DNA from: Lachnospiraceae bacterium UBA1766
GTDB lineage: Bacteria > Bacillota > Clostridia > Lachnospirales > Lachnospiraceae
Reading direction: 5' to 3'
Length of the DNA stretch: 53,483 nucleotides
Assembly: GCA_002314715.1 (NCBI GenBank)
Contig: DCGY01000018.1
Span: 1-53,483 of the forward strand
The translations under genes and the position numbers were made by a program. Each line of letters opens with the position of its first letter. Position 1 is the first letter of the stretch. Below are positions 9,084 through 16,566 of this stretch, piece by piece. The notes beneath the pieces were generated by a model that saw only the letters and a program-made list of their open reading frames with translations, was not told the DNA's origin and made no database searches.

Positions 9084-10406
9084 TTATTTAGCAACTGGTA
9101 TTATTTTCATCCATATATACTCTTCCGATCCCGAATAAACGCCATCTTCTGAATATTTTTTTCGTTCAATTAAATTCTGATAGCTATCATAATAATTAAC
9201 AATCTCTTGGTACCAATAGCTCGATCCAATTTCAGTAATTTCCTTTATTGTGTTTCCTGATAAATCATAGGCATATTCTTTATACATGTTTATGCCACCA
9301 TTTTTATTATATTGAATAATTTTCTCAACATTGCCATCTTCAAAATAGACATAGTCTTCCCATGCATTCAAGACTGTATCATCACCACAACGATAATATA
9401 TATGTGTTATTCTTTCACTATCCCCTTCATATTCATATTCAGACATAATACTGATTTTGCCATCAGGATAATATTGAATAATCTTCTGGAGTCTATCTTT
9501 TTCATCATAATAATAAACTCCTGTTTCCAACACAAAATTACCTTTATAATAACTAGTTCCACTTATTCTTTTTCCACTTTTATCTAATTTATTTTCTCTA
9601 GAAATAGTTCCGTCAGAATTATAAAAGATCTCTTTCTCCTCATCATGCTCTTCCCATTCAAGGAGTGTACCACTCCCTAAAAAATGCTTTTTAGAAACCA
9701 GCTTTCCAAATGCATTATATTCATATTCGTACCAATTGCTTAGCGAGCCATCCTTTCCAATAACACGACTCGTTTTTAGTTTCCACATACCTTCCACTTT
9801 TTCTTTAACTTCTTCTAACGTACTATAGAATGCACTTATGCTCCCATCTGCATTAGCATAGCCATATTTTTTCCCAATCGCCAAGGCTTCGTAATTTGCT
9901 GCATTGTGATTAATCTCAAACATGCCACTTCGAGGCACTACTCCATAGGGATTTGCATAATATAACGAAGTTCCATCTCTGTTGTAAGTAATCACATTTA
10001 CATACAGATTACCGGTTGTTCCAAAATAGCAAAGGTCATCTACCGGGTCTCCTGCAATAGACTTCTTCACATTTGCAAAAGTATCAAAGCACTCATGACC
10101 TTTGGAATCAAAGTAAATAATCTGCACACCATCCGGATGATAAGTCAATCGATCCTTCATCGGGGTACCATCGGCTTGCAGAAAATAGGTATAGGTTCCA
10201 TCACAAAAGAAGGCATTCTTTACTACATTACCATTTGCTAATGTATAATGATTCCCGTCAAAGGTTCCTCCATTTGTCGTAATGTTGTAATATGGTGCAT
10301 CAAAGGCTGCTTCAGCAGTCATTGGATTTGCACCTACAATCAAGCCCGCTGCACAAAGTGCAAACGCTCCGGTTACCAGCTTTTGAATAAATTTCACACC
10401 GTTCAT
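9084..10406 (-). CDS. Secreted protein: N-terminal shared module followed by YD/RHS-like repeats
   Basis: About 440 residues. ATG 10406 is preferred because AGGAGG ends 6 bases before it; the ATG at 10412 directly abuts that site. Signal peptide 1-34, then the shared aromatic module (~40-195: CDGTYTYFLQADG, RLTYHPDG, HECFDTFANV). This is the only family member here with the module at the front. Residues ~200-440 form tandem YD-like units of about 20-25 residues (YEYNAFGKLVSKK, YYYDEKDRLQKI, YVYFEDGNVEKI, YAYDLSGNTIKE), as in RHS/YD and toxin-repeat proteins, but there is no toxin domain and the protein ends after them. Likely a surface-exposed fibre or binding protein. The downstream part is more AT-rich than its neighbours, which may mean a different origin. 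It is monocistronic between the two intergenic cassettes. Confidence 0.8.
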   Translation of the reverse strand: MNGVKFIQKLVTGAFALCAAGLIVGANPMTAEAAFDAPYYNITTNGGTFDGNHYTLANGNVVKNAFFCDGTYTYFLQADGTPMKDRLTYHPDGVQIIYFDSKGHECFDTFANVKKSIAGDPVDDLCYFGTTGNLYVNVITYNRDGTSLYYANPYGVVPRSGMFEINHNAANYEALAIGKKYGYANADGSISAFYSTLEEVKEKVEGMWKLKTSRVIGKDGSLSNWYEYEYNAFGKLVSKKHFLGSGTLLEWEEHDEEKEIFYNSDGTISRENKLDKSGKRISGTSYYKGNFVLETGVYYYDEKDRLQKIIQYYPDGKISIMSEYEYEGDSERITHIYYRCGDDTVLNAWEDYVYFEDGNVEKIIQYNKNGGINMYKEYAYDLSGNTIKEITEIGSSYWYQEIVNYYDSYQNLIERKKYSEDGVYSGSEEYIWMKIIPVAK

Positions 10407-10431
10407 TTTCATCCTCCTCTTTTTTTGAAAT

Positions 10432-10459
10432 ATTCTATCATTTTACCCCCCCCTGTCAA
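10432..10459 (-). promoter_or_regulatory. Sigma-A-type promoter with G8 spacer (copy B)
   Basis: TTGACA, a 16-base spacer starting with G8, then TAGAAT on the minus strand, 26 bases before the ATG at 10406. It is identical in layout to copy A at 8899-8926. Confidence 0.75.
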
Positions 10460-10523
10460 TATTTTCTGACAATTTAGCCACTTAAAAATTTGACTTGGAT
10501 ATCTAAGAAAAATTCTGAGAATC

Positions 10524-10569
10524 CAAAAAAATCCCTGTGGTTTACATTTCGAAATAAACCACAGGGATT
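10524..10569 (-). terminator. Rho-independent terminator in cassette copy B
   Basis: The same 15-bp perfect stem as copy A (arms 10530-10544 and 10555-10569) with a T-tract on the minus strand. It lies downstream of the glycosidase-like gene. Confidence 0.9.
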
Positions 10570-10606
10570 TCTATTTATGTCCTTACGGATATTATTCTAT
10601 TCCATT

Positions 10607-10639
10607 GGGGACACTCCCTTAGTCCAAAAGAACCGTCCC
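10607..10639. repeat. Decayed REP-like palindrome
   Basis: GGGGACACTCCC...AAAAGAACCGTCCC, the same motif family as 2105-2152 but with poorly pairing arms. It ends exactly at the stop codon of the gene at 10640. Confidence 0.55.
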
Positions 10640-12940
10640 TTATAGATATTTTGCTACGCCGTTACCTTGTAAATAAACCGCTCTTCCTTCCCAATCCCAG
10701 GTCTGGCAATCACGAAGCAAGGTACAGTCAAATGCCTGACCATATCCATAGCCTCCGGCAATTCCATCACAAGGAGTACCATCTGCCCATTTTACTTTTT
10801 CAGAGAACTGGAACCAGCCTTCACACTCCAAACGTCCATAAGGATTTGCATAAAGTAACTTTTCGCCCTTCTTGTCCCAGGTCAAAACGTCTACATACAT
10901 ATATCCGAAAACGTCAAAGAAGCAATTATCATCAACCGGATCTCCGGCGATAGACTTCGATACATGTGCAAAATCGCTGAATACTTCATGTCCATCCTTA
11001 TCAAAATAAATAACATGCACTCCATCCGGATGATAGGTCAACTGATCCTTAAAGCAAGCACCGTTCCAGCCTAGATAATAGGTATATGTTCCATCACACT
11101 TAAAGCAATTCTTAGCGATATTGTTCTGTGCATCAAATGCACGCACATATCCATCCACATCCTTACGGAACGTATATCCATCATAGCTTGCATAAACTGC
11201 GCCATATTGTCTGGTCAATTGAACAGAAGCCTCATCAACCGGAGCACCTGCAACTACCCACTCACTGGAAAGATCCTGTGTAATCTTACCCTCATATTTC
11301 ACAGTTAACATACACTGTACCTGTGAATCATGATTACCGGCTACACGGGCTGTACAAATCAAATCAAACTTACCGTTGTGTGGAACATAATAGCGCAACC
11401 ACTCACCGTTTAATTTCCATCCTTGTACTTCAATTTCTTCATTCTTTTCGTAATCAAATACCTTCCAACGATATTCGATATCAATTTTGGTATTTTCCGG
11501 AACAGTATTCATACCAATCATTATGCTTCCTTCCAATTGCTCTTTGGCCGGAACATACAGATTGGCTTTTTCCAAAGCATCTGTACAAGGCGGTACCTGG
11601 TACAAAATGTCATCTGACCAGGAAGTAATGTTTCTACCGGTATATCCGCAAAGCTTTGTCAAATACGGATTCAAATAAGTATCTCTCTGACTGGTATTCA
11701 TATACTTGAATACGTCATAGGACTTTTTCTTATTTCCATTAATATCCACAATACCCATATCATAAAAATCATGACCGGCAGAATTGGTATCCATATAAGT
11801 TGTAAAGATTACTTCATCAACCATGTCACTTCTGGTAGCTGCAAGATAAGTATAGGCCATCATGGTTGCCTGCTCATCCTGACCATATTTGGAATCAAAT
11901 CCCTGCTCAGACATAATAATGTGATGATTGGTACCATAATTATTCTTAATAAAGTTTACAAACACTTCCAAGTTTGCACCACACACGGAAACCGTATCTT
12001 CATCATGTCTCAAATATGCGGAGCTTGCCTTGGTCCATACCTGCTCCTTCATCTGAGGCGGGTATGCATGTAAGTCAATATTCCAATCCTTACCCTGCTC
12101 TGCTGCGGCAAAGGCCTTAATGAATTCCATGGTAGAAACACCCTTACCCTCGTTGGTATTGTTCCAGTCATGGGTAATGGAAAGGTAGGGAAGTGCTGCC
12201 GGATTATTCTTTTTTAACGAAGCATCCAAAAGATCATAGCTCTTAATCGCTAAGGTCTCAAGTACCTGGGCATCTAACTGATCCATGGTATAAATCTTAT
12301 CATTCAAAACATTTACTTCGTTGTTAATCCACCAGTTCTGTACAAAGGTATCCTGGTAGCTAAAATGCTCTGTCATGTAATCCACAATCGCACTAAGCGC
12401 CTTGTATGCCTCGTTGTTGGTTACATTCCAGGTGTAATAGTACTGGAAATTGGGATTGGGATTATACATCAGCTTCTCCAAGCCGGTATCGTGATTACCG
12501 TAAATATCCCTCCATCCCAGCATCAAGCACAAATTCCAGGTAACACCCTTTACGCGATACTGCTTTATGCGGTAATCGATTACCATCCACATACCACCCT
12601 GGGTTACATCATCTACATAATAGCTGGTACCATCCGACATGGTGTATACCTTCGTACCAACTCCCTTGGTATTAACAAACCAAGCCAGATCACAGTTTAA
12701 AAACATGGCATCCATGTTCAGATTCTCAACGGAATCCCCAAATGTGTCCGCAAAGTCCGTACCCTGTACGCCCTTCAATGCTCCTGCAGCAACATTCTTG
12801 GATGTTTTCACATCAGCTGCTGTTGCTTTCACATGGCTAAGTCCTGCTTCTGCCTTTACCGCCGGAACTCCGACTGCCAGAGTTGAAACCATTGCCAAAG
12901 CCAACGCAAATGCCAAAATACGTTTCATTCCAATTTTCAT
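10640..12940 (-). CDS. Secreted GH-A-like (DUF5722-type) glycoside hydrolase with shared C-terminal module
   Basis: 766 residues. Signal peptide 1-31. Residues ~60-450 read like a TIM-barrel glycosidase of the DUF5722 type: WWINNEVN with Glu208 as candidate acid/base and IIMSEQGFDS with Glu345 as candidate nucleophile, plus DLHAYPP between them. The substrate is unknown. A small beta domain at ~480-550 (EYRWKVF...QGW...ARVAGN) also occurs in the two genes at 14136 and 16567. The tail (~590-766) is the shared YHPDG module in its longer form ending QGNGVAKYL. ATG 12940 follows AGGAGGGG; a second ATG four codons later is less likely. It has its own promoter (12987-13015) and terminator. It may remodel the organism's own surface glycan or a host/plant glycan. 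Confidence 0.8.
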   Translation of the reverse strand: MKIGMKRILAFALALAMVSTLAVGVPAVKAEAGLSHVKATAADVKTSKNVAAGALKGVQGTDFADTFGDSVENLNMDAMFLNCDLAWFVNTKGVGTKVYTMSDGTSYYVDDVTQGGMWMVIDYRIKQYRVKGVTWNLCLMLGWRDIYGNHDTGLEKLMYNPNPNFQYYYTWNVTNNEAYKALSAIVDYMTEHFSYQDTFVQNWWINNEVNVLNDKIYTMDQLDAQVLETLAIKSYDLLDASLKKNNPAALPYLSITHDWNNTNEGKGVSTMEFIKAFAAAEQGKDWNIDLHAYPPQMKEQVWTKASSAYLRHDEDTVSVCGANLEVFVNFIKNNYGTNHHIIMSEQGFDSKYGQDEQATMMAYTYLAATRSDMVDEVIFTTYMDTNSAGHDFYDMGIVDINGNKKKSYDVFKYMNTSQRDTYLNPYLTKLCGYTGRNITSWSDDILYQVPPCTDALEKANLYVPAKEQLEGSIMIGMNTVPENTKIDIEYRWKVFDYEKNEEIEVQGWKLNGEWLRYYVPHNGKFDLICTARVAGNHDSQVQCMLTVKYEGKITQDLSSEWVVAGAPVDEASVQLTRQYGAVYASYDGYTFRKDVDGYVRAFDAQNNIAKNCFKCDGTYTYYLGWNGACFKDQLTYHPDGVHVIYFDKDGHEVFSDFAHVSKSIAGDPVDDNCFFDVFGYMYVDVLTWDKKGEKLLYANPYGRLECEGWFQFSEKVKWADGTPCDGIAGGYGYGQAFDCTLLRDCQTWDWEGRAVYLQGNGVAKYL

Positions 12941-12986
12941 AAGCCCCTCCTTTTTCTTACATAAAATCTATTAAAAGACTTTTATT

Positions 12987-13015
12987 ATTTTATCATTTTC
13001 TCTCCAAAAAGTAAA
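12987..13015 (-). promoter_or_regulatory. Candidate promoter of the DUF5722-type gene
   Basis: TTTACT, 17-base spacer, TAAAAT on the minus strand, 47 bases upstream of ATG 12940 and immediately downstream of the terminator of the preceding gene. Confidence 0.55.
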
Positions 13016-13024
13016 TCCGAAGAG

Positions 13025-13065
13025 CAAAAAGAACTGCCACAGTTTCCAAAGAATCTGAGACAGTT
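13025..13065 (-). terminator. Rho-independent terminator after the acyltransferase gene
   Basis: The minus strand reads AACTGTCTCAG...CTGTGGCAGTT, an 11-pair stem with one mismatch (13032-13065), followed by CTTTTT. It lies 13 bp after the stop at 13079 and closes the transcription unit arriving from the polysaccharide cluster. Confidence 0.75.
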
Positions 13066-13078
13066 CGTAAGAAATAAA

Positions 13079-14110
13079 CTATATTTTCACCGCCGGTTTT
13101 TTAAACAACGACAGTACTTGTTGATTTAACCAAAACAGTGCTCTGGCAAATAAGAAGGTTAAAACCAGATACAGAACATAAAAAGCCACCAATTCAAATC
13201 GGTTAAATATCTTTCCGGTATAATGATAACATAGCTCCATTACCAGAACATGATGCACCAAAAAAACCGCATAACTATACTTTCCGATGGCCTTGCAGAT
13301 ATTCGTGAGAAAGTTCTCCTTCTTAATATACTGGCAAATCCATGCGATGAATACCACCACTAATATACCGATAGCGGTATCACGGAAACACACATTCACC
13401 CGGCTTAAATCCACAAACCATGTAGCCGTCAAAAGCGCACCGCAAATAACACCTATCCACCAGGGAATCTTATGCCGATAACGCACAAAATACATGCCAA
13501 ATGCAAATTCCGGAATTCTTACCAGGAAGAAGTTTTCTGCCGGAATGGTACCGTGATAGCAGAATACACAAACCCCATAAATAATCGCAATTATCACTGC
13601 TGTCTGAACCGGAAAGGAATCCACTCCTATTTTCAGAATAGGAAACAGAATGTATAGACATATCAAACATCCCAAAAACCACTCTCCCAGCAAATAGAAG
13701 TTTGGTCCGAACCATCCAAGATAACCATCGACACCAAATACAGTGTAGATAATTTTCCATGGAGCAACCTGTGTGGCAAAACCTATGTTTTTATTAAAAT
13801 AATATAGAAAAGCCAATACCCAGGCAATCCAATACATGGGTAAAATACCAAGAAATCGCTTCTTTATATACAATTTCCAGTCCAACTGTCCATCATAGGT
13901 ATACATCAAGGATGCACCGGATAATACAAAGAAAATTGCCACTCCAAAATTTCCCAAATACACGGAGAAAAAGATATCCGGCAGGATTTTTGATACAAAT
14001 CCCACTCCCGCATATTCCAAGGAACGTGTAAAATGGCAGGTGATAACCGGAAACATGGCCAAAACACGAAGCACATCAATGTAAATTAATCTTTCTTTTT
14101 TTTCACTCAT
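13079..14110 (-). CDS. Membrane O-acyltransferase (acyltransferase 3 family)
   Basis: 343 residues with about ten hydrophobic segments. The N-terminus ERLIYIDVLRVLAMFPVITCH is typical of acyltransferase family 3 (OafA/Oac-like), with the conserved His in the first helix and a later FFVLSGASLMY. Such enzymes transfer acetyl or succinyl groups to surface polysaccharides at the membrane. It sits 25 bp after the glucosaminidase gene and ends at a terminator, so it is probably the last gene of the run. A likely job is modifying the glycan made by the cluster upstream, or peptidoglycan. The acceptor cannot be read from sequence. Confidence 0.88.
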   Translation of the reverse strand: MSEKKERLIYIDVLRVLAMFPVITCHFTRSLEYAGVGFVSKILPDIFFSVYLGNFGVAIFFVLSGASLMYTYDGQLDWKLYIKKRFLGILPMYWIAWVLAFLYYFNKNIGFATQVAPWKIIYTVFGVDGYLGWFGPNFYLLGEWFLGCLICLYILFPILKIGVDSFPVQTAVIIAIIYGVCVFCYHGTIPAENFFLVRIPEFAFGMYFVRYRHKIPWWIGVICGALLTATWFVDLSRVNVCFRDTAIGILVVVFIAWICQYIKKENFLTNICKAIGKYSYAVFLVHHVLVMELCYHYTGKIFNRFELVAFYVLYLVLTFLFARALFWLNQQVLSLFKKPAVKI

Positions 14111-14135
14111 CTTACAAACCTTTTATTGATTTTTC

Positions 14136-16508
14136 CTAATTGTACTTTGCGACTCCATTCCCCTGCATATAACACAAATTTCCATTCGTATCATAGGTAT
14201 ACTGATTCGTCATCAAAGAACAATCTTCCATGGCATAGCCGTAATCTCCGCCTGCACGATCAAAGGCAGATCCATCCGCCCACTTGGCATCGTCCGAGAA
14301 TCGGAACCATTTACCATGCTCCATTACACCATACTCGTTTGCATAATAGAGCTTGGTTCCTGTCTGGTCATATGTAATTACATTTACATACAAGAAACCA
14401 TATACGTCAAAAAAACAATAGTCATCTACAGCCGCGCCTTCCATGGTAACTTTGACATTTGCAAAATTACTAAACACCTCGTGACCGTATTCATCAAAAT
14501 ACAGAATGTGTTCTCCATCCGGATGATAGGTTAGTCGGTTTCGCATACAGGTACCATCCAACTGGAAATAATAGGTAAATTCCCCATCACATGCAAACTG
14601 GTTCACGATTGGTTCCCCGGCTTCTGAATAACAGCGTTTGAATCCCTCTTGGTCCAAATAAAAGTCAAGGCCCTGATAAGAAGCATATTTTTCACCAGCC
14701 TCTTCAACCGGTTTTGCAAAAGAGATATCGTCCTGATGGTCAGAATCCACTTCGTCGTCCGTACCCTCTTCCTTGTATTTTTCATTCACATAGTTCATAC
14801 CGCAAACGACACTTTCCGCATTATTGGAACCCACGACACGAACCTCTCCCTGCAGAAGATAATCTCCGGATTTTAGATTCGTAATGGTAATCTGCTGTTT
14901 CTGTGAATCCCAGGCAGCCAATTCCTCCCAACATTCCGTTTCATAAGAATAAAGAAGCCAACGATATTCCAAATCCACGGCGTAATTGGTAGTCACCAGA
15001 AGCTCAGCAAAAATCGGCTCCGAAGCCTGATTATCCACATGGATTTGTGTTTCCGTAATCGCAATATCCGGGCTGGGGGAGGCAGTCTTAGGCATATTCA
15101 AATATACCGGGATTTTGAAGGCAAACAGTCCCTCGATAATCCCCGCATTTACATAGCCCTTATACATGGACTTGGATTCTGCTGCCGCCGCGCCCACATT
15201 CTGCATATACTGATGGCTGAACATACCATAGTAGCTGTTGTCCACATCGTATTTCTGCAAATACAGGGTGTCCTGTCCCTTTCGGATATAACCATCCGCC
15301 AATAACTGGGAACCGCCGTACAAGGAATCATAGCGATTGGTCCACTTCATAGCTCGGGCTTTCTTCAAGCCATTTTCCACAATTTGCTGTCTGGTCTGTC
15401 CGGCTGCGCCGAAGTTGAAATAATTATATAAATTCTCGTAGCCTGGATAGGTACCGGAAATGAGTTCCGAGGTACCGTAACGACCCTGCTCCTGCAACAA
15501 TCGGCTGGCTAAATGGAAGGGGCTCACGCCGATTTCCGCACCAATTGCGTTCAATGTATAGGGATAGGTAATGACATATCCCTCAATCAGTCCCTCCATA
15601 AAGGAACCCTTCAAAATGCTCTGAGTTGCAGCCGCATTGTGATAAGAAGCATTGTAGGTCAACTGTTCAAACTGAAAAATCGTATTGTCCTGGAGCCAGT
15701 TTCTGGGATCCATAAAATAGCGAACCGCACTCTCGCTGGCATAGGACCATCCGCTTCCGTAGGGAGCTTTTTTCCAGCTGTCCTTATAAGAATCCTGGAT
15801 TAAGCTACGCACACCCACCATTTCCTGGCTTACCGCATATTCCCAATCCACGTTAGTATAAAAAGGAACGAAAACCCAATTGGGATGCTTGTCCTTTAAG
15901 GCCTTCAGCGCTTCCTGGTAGCTTTCCGGGAACTGATAAATATCCTCATAGGGATCTACTTCCTCAGAGGACTCCTCTTCCGATTCCTCAGTACTCTCAT
16001 CCGAATTCTCCTGACTTTCTTCCGAAGTATCCGTCTGTGATTCATCCGTACCTTCCGAGGATTCTTCTGTACCTTCGGTGGACTCCTCTGTACTTTCAGT
16101 GGATTCCTCCGGCTCCGCATAGGCGCTTACATCCTCTCGACTTTCCTCGAAAGCAAGAAATACCTCATCCGTAATCATTAAATTTTTTCTCTGAATGTAG
16201 CCGGAATATTCCACTCCATTCACGGCCGCTTCCACGTAGCACCACTCCACATTGCCCTTTTTCACCAGATTCAACACATGAACGGTGGTACCCACGGTAA
16301 GCTTGGTCAAAACCTTGGCAGAAGTATCGGAAGAAGCCTTTAACCCATAGGCTTCACACCGGTACACCATGCCTTGTACATATTTTTCCTGCAGACAAGG
16401 GGCTACTTCCCGGATTTCCGGTGTCGCATTTGCACCGGCCAAAGACGTCATCCCAATCAGCAAAAAAGCCATTACCAAGCTGACCAATAATATGGAGATT
16501 TTTTTCAT
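14136..16508 (-). CDS. Secreted endo-beta-N-acetylglucosaminidase with SH3-like domain and shared C-terminal module
   Basis: 790 residues. Signal peptide 1-27; an SH3-like region ~45-115; a very acidic Ser/Thr/Glu linker ~132-187 built of EES/TEST units; then a glucosaminidase region ~190-500 opening FPESYQEALKALKDKHPNW, as in clostridial autolysins. The catalytic Glu is probably Glu340 in SRLLQEQGRYG, with YNYFNFGA behind it. Residues ~505-580 form the YRW beta domain (EYRWLLYSYE...EVRVVGSNN), and ~625-790 the shared YHPDG module ending QGNGVAKYN. It should cleave the glycan backbone of peptidoglycan in cell separation or wall turnover. ATG 16508 follows AAAGGGG. It lies 58 bp behind the transglutaminase-like gene and just ahead of the acyltransferase. 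Confidence 0.88.
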   Translation of the reverse strand: MKKISILLVSLVMAFLLIGMTSLAGANATPEIREVAPCLQEKYVQGMVYRCEAYGLKASSDTSAKVLTKLTVGTTVHVLNLVKKGNVEWCYVEAAVNGVEYSGYIQRKNLMITDEVFLAFEESREDVSAYAEPEESTESTEESTEGTEESSEGTDESQTDTSEESQENSDESTEESEEESSEEVDPYEDIYQFPESYQEALKALKDKHPNWVFVPFYTNVDWEYAVSQEMVGVRSLIQDSYKDSWKKAPYGSGWSYASESAVRYFMDPRNWLQDNTIFQFEQLTYNASYHNAAATQSILKGSFMEGLIEGYVITYPYTLNAIGAEIGVSPFHLASRLLQEQGRYGTSELISGTYPGYENLYNYFNFGAAGQTRQQIVENGLKKARAMKWTNRYDSLYGGSQLLADGYIRKGQDTLYLQKYDVDNSYYGMFSHQYMQNVGAAAAESKSMYKGYVNAGIIEGLFAFKIPVYLNMPKTASPSPDIAITETQIHVDNQASEPIFAELLVTTNYAVDLEYRWLLYSYETECWEELAAWDSQKQQITITNLKSGDYLLQGEVRVVGSNNAESVVCGMNYVNEKYKEEGTDDEVDSDHQDDISFAKPVEEAGEKYASYQGLDFYLDQEGFKRCYSEAGEPIVNQFACDGEFTYYFQLDGTCMRNRLTYHPDGEHILYFDEYGHEVFSNFANVKVTMEGAAVDDYCFFDVYGFLYVNVITYDQTGTKLYYANEYGVMEHGKWFRFSDDAKWADGSAFDRAGGDYGYAMEDCSLMTNQYTYDTNGNLCYMQGNGVAKYN

Positions 16509-16566
16509 TTGTGCCCCTTTCTGTCCTATTCATGTTATCTATCGAACGAATAATTTTTTGAACGAA

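Larger units (their letters stand above)
10432..10569. repeat. Duplicated intergenic cassette, copy B
   Basis: 138 bp, the second copy of the cassette at 8899-9037. It holds the terminator for the gene ending at 10640 and the promoter for the gene starting at 10406. Confidence 0.9.

Noticed and set aside
16023..16135. Repetitive TCC/TCA/GGA stretch resembling a DNA repeat array
   Set aside because: It encodes the acidic Ser/Thr/Glu linker of the glucosaminidase; the repetition follows from the peptide and there are no spacers as in CRISPR.
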